Under the pieces are notes generated by a model, which was not told where the DNA came from, searched no databases, and was given only the letters and a program-made list of their open reading frames with translations. The position numbers and the translations under genes were made by a program. This document shows, in pieces, positions 9,681-17,248 of a stretch of 21,294 bases of DNA. Source of the stretch: Nitrospinota bacterium (GTDB lineage Bacteria > UBA8248); the NCBI GenBank assembly GCA_003506735.1, contig DNYS01000017.1, positions 4,356 to 25,649 on the forward strand. Reading direction: 5' to 3'. Position 1 is the stretch's first letter, and each line of letters opens with the position of its first letter.

Positions 9681-11813
9681 GTGGGGGTTCAGTTCTTTCA
9701 CAGTTATCTGCTTTGGGCCTCGGGGCTGTTCCTGCTTCCGATCCTGATCCATCTCCTGCGGCGGAGGCGAATCAAGATCGTGCGCCTTCCCACTTTCGAA
9801 TTCCTGCTCCGGACCCAGCGGCGCATCGCCAGAAGGAGTCAGATCCAGAACTGGCTTCTTCTCGCCCTCCGGGTATCGGCTGTCTCGCTCATCGTATTCC
9901 TGGCCGCGCGCCCCCTGCTCTCGGGATCGGGTTGGCTCGGGGGAGGCTTCTCGCCTCTTCATTTGACGGTGCTGATCGATAACTCGGCGAGCATGGGATA
10001 CCGGATCGGGAGCGGCACCCGCTTGAGCCTGGCCAAGCGCACCGCAGCCGGGCTGATCCGCTCTCTTTCCGGGAACGACCGGGTCGCCGTTTTGCCCACC
10101 GTTCCTGGGCCGGGCGGGGGCGAGCCGGAGGATATGTCCGGGCGGGCGGCCCTGGCCCGCCTTGATAAAATCCCTCAAACCGCCGCCGCGGGTGATGCGG
10201 TCCGGGTCCTCAGGGCGGCGATGGAGCGGGCGGCCGCCTCGAAGGATCGGCGCCGAATCGTCATCCTGAGCGACATGGCGAAAACCGGATGGGAGGCGCT
10301 TCGTATCCGGGGGCTCCGGCGTTTGAGCCCCCACACGCGGCTTCAGTTCGTCCGCATCGCGCCCGAGAGGGGGACGGACGATGTGGCGATCCACAATGTG
10401 CGCTTGCGCCCATGGCCCCCGCGCGCCGCCTCCACCCTGGCCGTCGTTCTGCGGGTGGCCAACCGGGGCTCGAAGGCGAGGAAGAAGGTGGGCGTTTCGC
10501 TGTACATGGGAAAGGACCGGGCCGGATTCTCCGAGGTGGATCTCGGGGCGGGCGAGGAGAAGGAGGTGAGCTTCCGCGCCGTCGCCCCGGCCGAGGGGTT
10601 TCTCGAGGGACGCCTCGAGCTTTCGGCGGATTCGCTGGCCGCGACGAACCGGTATTTTTTCTCGGCCGAAATGAGCCGGAGGAACCGCGTCCTCATCGTG
10701 GACGGCGATCCCCGCAGGGGTTTGGTCGAGAGCGAGTCCTTTTATTTATCGAACGCCTTGCGCGCCTCGGCGCGGGGGGGCGCCTCGCCGATTCTCGTCG
10801 AGGTGGTCGCCGGCTATGAGTTGGGCAAGGTGGAATGGGACCGCTACGATATGGTCGTCGCCTGCAACGTCGGCAAATGGCCGCCCGGAAAGTCCGAGGA
10901 GCTTCGCCGGTTCGTCGAGCGGGGGGGAGGCCTTTTGCTCGCCGGAGGGGCGCTGGCGGGCGGGCGCTTGCCCGGGCAAGGGTGGCTTCCCGCCGTATGG
11001 GGTGCCCCCCGCGGGGTCAAAATCCCCCAGGGCCCGCGCGTTTCGCCGGAGAATCTGAGGCACCCCATTTTTTCGCTGATGGGAGCCAATCCGTCGCGGT
11101 TGTTCGCCAAGACCAAAATCCGCCGTCTCATTTCCCTCAAGCCGGCAGGGGGCGGAAAAGTCCTCCTGGCCCTCAAGGACGGAACCCCGGTCCTGGTGGC
11201 GGGGCGCTCCGGGGCAGGAAAAATCGCCCTGTGGGCATCGACCTGCGACCGGGAATGGACGGACATCCCCGTCCGGCCCGTATTCGTGCCCTTCATGCGG
11301 GGAATGGTGCATTTCCTGGGAGTCCGGGAGGGCGGAACCGTGGCCGGAATCGACGCGGGCCAGCCCATCGTCATTCGCCCGAGGGCGAACAGCAAGGGAG
11401 ATTCCGTTCGAATCCAGGGCCCCGGGGGCATCCGGGGGCTCGTTCGCCTGAAGCTGGCGGGCCCGGACAACCGCGCGCGCGCTGCGGGCGCCGCTCCGCC
11501 ACGAGGACCGGGGGCCCGGCTCGAGGGCCGGTTCACCAACACGGTTCAGGCCGGTTTCTATGAGATGAACGGTCCCGAGGGGAAGCAAATGTTGGCCGCC
11601 AACGTGCCCGCCTCCGAGGCCATCCTCAGGGCGATGAGTGAGGCGGAGCTGCAAAGCCGCCTTCCCGGGCTGGATGTCGTGGTCCGCTCGATCCAGGCGG
11701 AGGGTTCGGAATCCCAGGGCGCCATCCCGGGCCGCGTCGATTTGGGCGTCTATCTTTTGCTGTTTCTGGCCGGCATTTTCGCCTTCGAGGGCGCGCTGGC
11801 GGATCGCAGTTGA
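9681..11813 (+). CDS. BatA-like membrane vWA / GATase-like protein
   Basis: The product has 710 residues and starts at GTG (9681) with GAGG at 9667-9670. The N-terminal block (FFHSYLLWASGLFLLPILIH, then LLRRRRIKIVRLPTFEFL) is the BatA N-terminal domain, with transmembrane helices at about 6-25 and 58-78. A vWA domain follows with MIDAS motif DNSAS (Asp100, Ser102, Ser104), then a CARDB/Ig-like part, and a GATase-1-like fold (YDMVVACNVGKWPP, then ERGGGLLLAGGAL). A last hydrophobic helix lies near the C-terminus (about 688-705). The architecture parallels the first gene of the window, so the cluster encodes two related membrane vWA/GATase-like proteins that may form a heteromeric complex acted on by the MoxR ATPase. 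The GATase-like fold lacks a recognisable catalytic Cys and is probably structural. This is the last gene of the cluster. Confidence 0.88.
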   Translation: MGVQFFHSYLLWASGLFLLPILIHLLRRRRIKIVRLPTFEFLLRTQRRIARRSQIQNWLLLALRVSAVSLIVFLAARPLLSGSGWLGGGFSPLHLTVLIDNSASMGYRIGSGTRLSLAKRTAAGLIRSLSGNDRVAVLPTVPGPGGGEPEDMSGRAALARLDKIPQTAAAGDAVRVLRAAMERAAASKDRRRIVILSDMAKTGWEALRIRGLRRLSPHTRLQFVRIAPERGTDDVAIHNVRLRPWPPRAASTLAVVLRVANRGSKARKKVGVSLYMGKDRAGFSEVDLGAGEEKEVSFRAVAPAEGFLEGRLELSADSLAATNRYFFSAEMSRRNRVLIVDGDPRRGLVESESFYLSNALRASARGGASPILVEVVAGYELGKVEWDRYDMVVACNVGKWPPGKSEELRRFVERGGGLLLAGGALAGGRLPGQGWLPAVWGAPRGVKIPQGPRVSPENLRHPIFSLMGANPSRLFAKTKIRRLISLKPAGGGKVLLALKDGTPVLVAGRSGAGKIALWASTCDREWTDIPVRPVFVPFMRGMVHFLGVREGGTVAGIDAGQPIVIRPRANSKGDSVRIQGPGGIRGLVRLKLAGPDNRARAAGAAPPRGPGARLEGRFTNTVQAGFYEMNGPEGKQMLAANVPASEAILRAMSEAELQSRLPGLDVVVRSIQAEGSESQGAIPGRVDLGVYLLLFLAGIFAFEGALADRS

Positions 11814-11955
11814 TTATCGTTGCGTTTGCGCATAAACGGTTCGGGTAGGGCCGCATCCGGGCGGTGGTTAGCGCCTGAATGGAATTTTGAAGCGTGCGAA
11901 ATTTAAAAAAAAGAACGAATTTACAGGCCGTGAAAATCGCCTGACAAGGAGAGAT
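11814..11955 (+). other. Gap between the MoxR cluster and the NYN gene
   Basis: These 142 bp contain no convincing gene. A short hairpin (CGTTT at 11823-11827, AAACG at 11834-11838) follows the BatA-like stop but has no T tract. An A/T-rich stretch at 11890-11920 could hold a promoter for the NYN gene, but no clear -35/-10 pair is visible. Confidence 0.3.
11946..11952 (+). promoter_or_regulatory. Shine-Dalgarno site that sets the NYN gene start
   Basis: AAGGAGA lies three bases before the ATG at 11956. It favours that ATG over an in-frame TTG at 11887, whose 23 extra residues are low-complexity and precede the conserved domain. Confidence 0.7.
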
Positions 11956-12969
11956 ATGGCGAATTTAAACGAGGGCATTGCGCTCTACATCGATTTTGAG
12001 AATCTAGCGAGAGGATTCGCCCGATCCTCTCACGAGGCGTTCGATATTCATCGCGTTCTGGGCCGCCTGGTGGAGAAGGGCAAGGTGGTAATGAAGCGCG
12101 CGTATTGCGACTGGTCGCGCTTCTCGAAATTCAAGGACGCCTTGCATGAAGCAGGCATCGAGCTTGTGGAGGTTCCCCGCCGCTCCGTGACCGGGAAAAA
12201 TTCGGCCGATATCCGCCTGGTCGTGGACGCGATGGACATGTGTTACGCCAAGGAGCATATCGGCACGTTTGTCATCGCTTCGGGCGACAGCGATTTTTCG
12301 CCCCTGGTATCCAAGCTCAAGGAAAACGGAAAGCACGTGATCGGCCTCGGAATGCGGGGGTCCACGTCGAACCTGCTGGTCGAAAGCTGCGATGAATTTA
12401 TTTTTTACGAAGACCTCAATCCCAAGGGCGGACAAAACCTTGGAATCGGGAGCGATGTTCCCAAGGTGAAGCGGGATACGTTCGAACTATTGTTCGATTC
12501 GGTGGAGGCCCTCCGGCGGGAAAACGTTTCGATCATCTGGTCTTCCATCGTCAAGGAGACGATGAAGAGAAAGCGCCCCTCGTTCTCGGAGAGCGCGAAC
12601 GGATACCGAAGCTTCAGCGCCCTGCTGGAGGACGCGCAAAGCCGCGGCTACATCCAGCTTCGCAAGGACGAGAGGAGCGGGAGCTACATCGTCGTCGAGC
12701 TTGGACACCAGGTTTCGGACGCCGTGGCGGCCGCGCCGAAAAAGGCCGAACCCAAACCCAGGCGCCGCCAGTCTCGCTCCAAGAGCGCGGCCCCGGCGGG
12801 CGATCCAGCGGCCCCGCCCAAACCCAAGTCCAAGCGCGCGACGGCCCCGAAGAAAAAAACAGGGCCAAAGCGGAGCACGGTCGGCGGCATGCGCCGGCCT
12901 CAGAGAACGAGCGCGGTGGCGAAGGAAACGGAATCCGGGGCGGAAGGTTCTTCCGAAGCGGTCAGTTGA
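11956..12969 (+). CDS. NYN-domain (LabA/MARF1-type) nuclease-like protein with OST-HTH/LOTUS-like domain
   Basis: The product has 337 residues. The N-terminal NYN (PIN-like) domain shows ALYIDFENLA (Asp13), RLVVDAMDM (Asp91 and Asp94) and IASGDSDFSPLV (Asp111 and Asp113), the acidic residues expected to hold divalent metal in this RNase fold. Residues about 172-250 form a winged-helix OST-HTH/LOTUS-like domain (RDTFELLFDSV through GYIQLRKDER). The last ~85 residues are rich in Lys, Arg, Pro and Ala and probably bind nucleic acid non-specifically. The family is linked to RNA cleavage or RNA regulation; the physiological RNA is unknown. The gene stands alone between the MoxR cluster and the metabolic block, with 142 bp before and 266 bp after it. 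Confidence 0.88.
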   Translation: MANLNEGIALYIDFENLARGFARSSHEAFDIHRVLGRLVEKGKVVMKRAYCDWSRFSKFKDALHEAGIELVEVPRRSVTGKNSADIRLVVDAMDMCYAKEHIGTFVIASGDSDFSPLVSKLKENGKHVIGLGMRGSTSNLLVESCDEFIFYEDLNPKGGQNLGIGSDVPKVKRDTFELLFDSVEALRRENVSIIWSSIVKETMKRKRPSFSESANGYRSFSALLEDAQSRGYIQLRKDERSGSYIVVELGHQVSDAVAAAPKKAEPKPRRRQSRSKSAAPAGDPAAPPKPKSKRATAPKKKTGPKRSTVGGMRRPQRTSAVAKETESGAEGSSEAVS

Positions 12970-13235
12970 ATGGTGGCCCCTGCCGCCCCACCCCCAAAAG
13001 GGCGGGACGGCTCGGGCGGTTGAGACCACCAATCCGCTAACTTGAATGAAATCCGATAATAATCGGGTATTCGACTTTTGGATTCACAATCGTTCCACAG
13101 AGGACGAGTTCACCGCAAGTGGGCGTCCGCATGATCGCTGGCTGTTTTGGCCAAAGCGAAAATTTTGTTAAGTATTTGATATGAAACATGAAATGGCGTA
13201 TCTGCGCCCCGTTGTAAGGGCAGGGAATATCCGAA
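12970..13235 (+). other. Intergenic stretch with weak hairpins and an AT-rich promoter-like zone
   Basis: No gene is visible here. Inverted repeats CCGCCC (12983-12988) with GGGCGG (13000-13005), and CCGAT (13053-13057) with ATCGG (13062-13066), could end transcription of the NYN gene, but neither is followed at once by a T run. From about 13145 the sequence turns AT-rich, around a 10-bp palindrome TTTGGCCAAA (13146-13155), and is a candidate promoter/operator zone for the downstream metabolic genes. No exact promoter boxes can be assigned. Confidence 0.3.
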
Positions 13236-14078
13236 ATGGCAGGAAAATTCACCAAGAATGAGATCGTGAGCCGCCTTCGGGCCGAGCGCGATGCGTCGAG
13301 GTCCATCTACGATGCGCTCTGCGGGAGCGGGATCACCGCCAAATTCTCGGCCCGCGGAGGCGCCGATCTCGTAACGACTTTTAATCTCGCATTTTACCGG
13401 ATGCAGGGCCTGAGCTCGATGGCGGGCTATCTCCCCATCGGGGATGCCAATGCCATCACCCTCGAGCTGGGAGAGCGGTATATCCTGAACGCGGTGAAGG
13501 AGTGCCCGGTGGTGGCGGGGGTTTTGGCGGTGGATCCCACCCGGAACATGGCTTCCTTCGTCGATCGTCTCCAGGCCACCGGGTTCGATGGTGTGATGAA
13601 TTGTCCGACGGTCGCCCTGATCGACGGGAATTTTCGAAAAGACCTCGAGGAAACGGGGATGGGGTTTCACCTCGAGGTCGAGGTCCTCGAGGACGCCAGC
13701 CGAAAAGGATTGTTCACCAAGGCGTTTTGCACCACTCCCGGCGAGGCGCTCGCCATGGCCGAGGCCGGCGTGGACAATATCATCATCCATTTCGGAAACA
13801 GTTCGGGCGGCTCCACCGGCTCGAAGACGGTGATCGGCCTGGACGGTTCGGCCCAGCGCGCCGCCGCCATCTTCGACGCCCTCGCCGCGCGGCATTCGGA
13901 TCTGATCTACACCTGCCACGGAGGGGCCATCGAGAGCGCGGCGCACTTCGAGGCCCTTTTGGAGCGCGAGCCCCGGTTCGACGGCTATGTCGGCGGCTCC
14001 TCGGCCGAGCGGCTTCCCGTCGAGGAGGCGGTCCCGGCGGCGGCCCGGGCGTTCAAATCCGTTGCGCTGAAAAAGTAG
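13236..14078 (+). CDS. PEP-hydrolase-like TIM-barrel protein (bacterial counterpart of Tm-1 C-terminal half)
   Basis: The product has 280 residues, starting at ATG with AGGGA at 13222-13226. It matches the family annotated as phosphoenolpyruvate hydrolase-like TIM barrel. Typical segments are AKFSARGGADL, GVLAVDPTRN, NCPTVALIDGNFR, then HFGNSSGGSTGSKTVIGLDG and YTCHGGAIES. The name derives from a reported activity of a family member; whether this protein acts on phosphoenolpyruvate cannot be told from sequence. In plants a homologous TIM barrel forms the C-terminal part of Tm-1, whose N-terminal part is homologous to the next gene's product. The next gene begins 43 bp downstream in the same orientation, so the two are likely co-expressed and functionally joined. 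Confidence 0.85.
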   Translation: MAGKFTKNEIVSRLRAERDASRSIYDALCGSGITAKFSARGGADLVTTFNLAFYRMQGLSSMAGYLPIGDANAITLELGERYILNAVKECPVVAGVLAVDPTRNMASFVDRLQATGFDGVMNCPTVALIDGNFRKDLEETGMGFHLEVEVLEDASRKGLFTKAFCTTPGEALAMAEAGVDNIIIHFGNSSGGSTGSKTVIGLDGSAQRAAAIFDALAARHSDLIYTCHGGAIESAAHFEALLEREPRFDGYVGGSSAERLPVEEAVPAAARAFKSVALKK

Positions 14079-14121
14079 AATCCCGCCGAGCGTCCTGTAT
14101 TCATCGTTGGGGAATCCTGGA

Positions 14122-15369
14122 ATGACCGAGGCGGCTGTCGCGGTTTTGGTGACGTTGGACAGCAAGGACGAGGAGGCGCGCTTCGTCTGCGATGCGCTCT
14201 TCGGGGCGGGGGTCCGGCCCTGGCTGGTGGACCTCTCCCTGCGCCCCCACACGATCGGGGGCGCCGCTGTCACGGGGAGGCGAATGGCCGAGGCGGCGGG
14301 CTCATCGTGGGAGGCCATCGCGGAAATGGACCGGGCCCGGGCCGCCGAGACGATGATCGAGGGCGGGAAAAAAATCCTGCTCGAAAAATTCCGCTCCGGT
14401 GGACTCTCGGGCGCCATCGGGGTAGGGGGAGCCAACGGCTCCTCGATGGCGTGCTCGTTGATGCGCGCGCTGCCCCCGCTTTTTCCCAAGGCGATGGTCA
14501 GCCCCGTCGCCGCGACGGCGGCCGTTCAGTGGTATGTGGCCGAGAGCGACATCGCTATGTTCCCGTCCATTGGCGATATTTCGATGAACCGGATCACGCG
14601 GGCGGTGATGGAAAACGCCGCCCGCTCCGTGGCCGCGATGGCGCGGGCGTATTCGCCGGAAAAGGGCGTGGCGGGCCGGGCCCCGCCCTTGGTGGGTGTC
14701 TCCTCCTTCGGCGGGACGGCGGCCTGTGTCGAGCGGGTGAGCGAGGCGCTCATCGCACGCGGGTTCGAGGTGATCCTTTTTCATGCCTCGGGGCCGGGGG
14801 GCCGGGCGCTGGAGTCCCTGGCCTCGCTGGGCGAGCTGGCCGGTGTCGTGGACCTGACGACGCACGAGCTGGCCGACCTGGCCGTCGATGGCGTTTACAG
14901 CGCGGGCGAGGGCAGGCTCCGCGCCGCGGGCGAAGCGGGGCTTCCCCAGGTAGTGGTCCCGGGGGCGCTCGATCACGCCAACTTTTGGGTGGGAAGCGTG
15001 CCCGAGCGTTTTCGGGAGCGCCGGTTTTTTCAGTACAACGCCCAGAACCTTCTCATGCGGACGAGCGCCGGGGAGTTCGAGGCCCTAGGCCGCATGGTGG
15101 CCCAAAGACTGAACGCCGCCAAGGGACCGTTCGCCGTGCTGATCCCCATGCGCGGTTACAGCGAGCACACCAAGCGCATGGCGCACGATCTGAGCGGTGC
15201 GGAGGCGGGCCCTTGGGCCCAGCTCGAGGCCGACCGTGAATTCGCCGCCTCCTTGCGGAAGCATTTACATAAGGGGCGGATCGAAGAGATGGATCTGCAC
15301 ATTAACGATCCGGAATTCGCCGATGCATGCGCCCGCGTTTTCTTCGAGTTGATGGACGCGGAAGCGTAA
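14122..15369 (+). CDS. UPF0261 / Tm-1-like ATP-binding protein
   Basis: The product has 415 residues from the ATG at 14122, with GGGGAA at 14109-14114 as ribosome site; an upstream in-frame TTG at 14107 is less likely. Family motifs are VLVTLDSKDEEARF at the N-terminus, IGVGGANGSSMACSLMRALP, AMFPSIGDISMNRITRAVMEN, SSFGGTAACVERV and VVVPGALDHANFWVG. UPF0261 proteins resemble the N-terminal domain of tomato Tm-1, which binds ATP and inhibits tobamovirus replication; the bacterial role is unknown and probably metabolic. The gene lies between the TIM-barrel gene and a flavoprotein gene, with only 41 bp to the latter, which suggests one catabolic operon. Confidence 0.88.
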   Translation: MTEAAVAVLVTLDSKDEEARFVCDALFGAGVRPWLVDLSLRPHTIGGAAVTGRRMAEAAGSSWEAIAEMDRARAAETMIEGGKKILLEKFRSGGLSGAIGVGGANGSSMACSLMRALPPLFPKAMVSPVAATAAVQWYVAESDIAMFPSIGDISMNRITRAVMENAARSVAAMARAYSPEKGVAGRAPPLVGVSSFGGTAACVERVSEALIARGFEVILFHASGPGGRALESLASLGELAGVVDLTTHELADLAVDGVYSAGEGRLRAAGEAGLPQVVVPGALDHANFWVGSVPERFRERRFFQYNAQNLLMRTSAGEFEALGRMVAQRLNAAKGPFAVLIPMRGYSEHTKRMAHDLSGAEAGPWAQLEADREFAASLRKHLHKGRIEEMDLHINDPEFADACARVFFELMDAEA

Positions 15370-15410
15370 TCCTTTTAATAGAAAAATTTAGCGGCAGATG
15401 GAGAAACCCG

Positions 15411-17165
15411 ATGGCATCTGAAATACCCACCGAGCAGCACGAGACCGGCGTTCTCATCGTAGGTGGCGGGGCCGCGGGCACGATGGCAGCTTTTGAATGC
15501 GCCGAGGCGGGCGTCCCGGTCATCCAGGCGACCAAGGGGCGCGCCACGAGCGGGACGACCACCGTCGCCCGCGGAGGATTCGCCGCCGCCATGGGGGAGG
15601 GGGACAGCCCCGGGCTTCATCTGGAGGAGATCCTCCAATACGGCGGGGACCTCATCGATCCCGAACTGGCGCGGACCTGGGTGTACGGCATCGTGGAGGT
15701 GGTGAACGACCTGCGCCGCTGGGGGGCGGAGTTCGTCACCGGCGATGGGGGCGGGCTCGATCTCAAGATGTTTCCCAGCCACACCCGCCCCCGGGCGGTC
15801 CACCACTACGATACGACCGGAAACATGGTGACGAAGACCCTCTCCCGGAAACTCCGGGCCGACGCCCGCATCGATCAGCACCCCCACACCGCCATCGTGG
15901 ATTTAATCGTCGAGGATGGCCGGGTGGCGGGCGCCTGGGGGGTGAACTACTCGCGCGGGGCGCTGGTGACCTACCGAGCGCGGGAGGTCATCCTGTGCAC
16001 CGGCGGGGGGAGCGGCCTTTTCTACGTGAACGACAACCCGCCCCAGGTGACGGGGGACGGCTATGTGCTCGGCTTCCGGGCGGGGGCGCCGCTCGTGGGC
16101 ATCGAGATGATCGACTTTCAGGCCATGTGCTGCGCGCCCGAGGAGCTTTTCGGCTTCGCCCCCCATCCGACCGGGTTCATCAACGCGGGGGCCGTTTTCC
16201 GGAACCGCGAGGGAGAGGAATTCCTGAAGCGCTACTTTCCCGGCACCGCCGAAAAAAGCACCCGCAGCGAGGTGATCCTCGCCATGGCCAAGGAGATCCA
16301 CGCCGGGCGCGCCGGGCTGACGGGCGGCATCTTCATGGACGTGACCCGGGTCCCCGCGGAGGTCATCCAGAAGCAGATCCCCCACGTCCACAAGACCTGC
16401 CTCGCGCGCGGTATCGACATCGCTAAAACCCCCCTGGAGGTGGCGCCGGGCAGCCACACCTGGCTGGGCGGCCTGCGGATCGATATCGACGGGCGGACCC
16501 CTGTACCCGGCCTCTGGGCGGCCGGAGAGACGGGGGGCGGCATTCACGGCGGAAACCGGATCGGCGGCTCGGCGCTCTCGGCCTCGCTGGTGTTCGGGCG
16601 GAGGGCGGGCCGGGCGGCATCGGCCGGGATTCTGGCCGAAGGAATATCCTCCGGGACGGTAGAAACCAAAGCCTCCATCCCTGAAAAAGAGCGCGCCTGG
16701 CTGGCCGATCTGCTTGAGAGGCGCGAGGGACCGCTCCAGGCCGGCCTCCGCATGCGCTGCCGGATGCTCGCCCACGAAAAGATGGGCCCCATCCGGGAGG
16801 CCCGGGGATTGAGCGAGGCCCTGGCCGGGTACGAGCGGATCGAGCGCGAGGAAATTCCCCGGATGTGCCTCGCCGACGAGGCCCGCGCCTCGGACAAGAT
16901 CCGGGGCCAGGAACTCGAGAGCGCCCTCTCGGTGCGGAACCTCGCCCTGCTCGGCCGCCTCCTCGCCACCGCCGCCCTTCGGCGCGAGGAGAGCCGCGGG
17001 GCCCACTACCGGCTCGATTTTCCGGAGCGGGACGACGCCCGCTGGTGCGCCGTCACCCGCCTCGAGCGGGGGGAGGGGGGGCGCATCGAATTCCGGACCG
17101 ACCCTGTCCAACAGGCAGGCCCGGTGGAGACCGCCCCGCCGGGGGCCGGGCTGCCGGGGGGCTAG
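15411..17165 (+). CDS. FAD-dependent oxidoreductase, fumarate reductase/SDH flavoprotein superfamily
   Basis: The product has 584 residues from the ATG at 15411, preceded by GGAGA about eight bases upstream. The dinucleotide-binding motif VLIVGGGAAGTMAAFE is at residues 14-29 (Gly18, Gly20, Gly23). The segment HTRPRAVHHYDTTGNMV and the C-terminal FAD motif VPGLWAAGETGGGIHGGNRI are present, followed by the helical C-terminal domain ending in ESRGAHYRLDFPERDD. The active-site His of SHTWLGG is kept, and an Arg in the STRSEV segment may match the superfamily's second active-site Arg. The RGEGG block, which carries a catalytic residue in fumarate reductases and L-aspartate oxidase, is replaced by FRNREGEEFL. 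No iron-sulfur or membrane-anchor subunit is nearby. It is therefore probably a soluble dehydrogenase acting on an unknown organic acid rather than a respiratory complex subunit. Confidence 0.85.
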   Translation: MASEIPTEQHETGVLIVGGGAAGTMAAFECAEAGVPVIQATKGRATSGTTTVARGGFAAAMGEGDSPGLHLEEILQYGGDLIDPELARTWVYGIVEVVNDLRRWGAEFVTGDGGGLDLKMFPSHTRPRAVHHYDTTGNMVTKTLSRKLRADARIDQHPHTAIVDLIVEDGRVAGAWGVNYSRGALVTYRAREVILCTGGGSGLFYVNDNPPQVTGDGYVLGFRAGAPLVGIEMIDFQAMCCAPEELFGFAPHPTGFINAGAVFRNREGEEFLKRYFPGTAEKSTRSEVILAMAKEIHAGRAGLTGGIFMDVTRVPAEVIQKQIPHVHKTCLARGIDIAKTPLEVAPGSHTWLGGLRIDIDGRTPVPGLWAAGETGGGIHGGNRIGGSALSASLVFGRRAGRAASAGILAEGISSGTVETKASIPEKERAWLADLLERREGPLQAGLRMRCRMLAHEKMGPIREARGLSEALAGYERIEREEIPRMCLADEARASDKIRGQELESALSVRNLALLGRLLATAALRREESRGAHYRLDFPERDDARWCAVTRLERGEGGRIEFRTDPVQQAGPVETAPPGAGLPGG

Positions 17166-17248
17166 CCTTACCCGAAATATCTCGAAACGGGTAGCCGCCA
17201 AAAAGTCGGTAAGACATATTTATTCAATATTATACACTGGAGAACCTC
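17166..17248 (+). promoter_or_regulatory. Short AT-rich leader with inverted repeats before the dehydrogenase gene
   Basis: TACCCG (17169-17174) and CGGGTA (17188-17193) form a six-base inverted repeat, and CTTACC (17167-17172) can pair instead with GGTAAG (17208-17213), so two alternative hairpins are possible. An AT-rich stretch (TATTCAATATTATAC, 17221-17235) comes next, then GGAGA at 17239-17243 before the ATG at 17249. The layout suits a terminator or operator followed by a promoter, but no factor can be named. Confidence 0.35.

Noticed and set aside
11887..11955. TTG start for the NYN gene at 11887
   Set aside because: There is no ribosome site there, and AAGGAGA precedes the ATG at 11956, right before the conserved domain.
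15327..15410. Upstream start of the flavoprotein gene overlapping the UPF0261 gene
   Set aside because: The conserved FAD motif begins soon after the ATG at 15411, which has its own ribosome site; the extension is a frame shadow of the previous gene.
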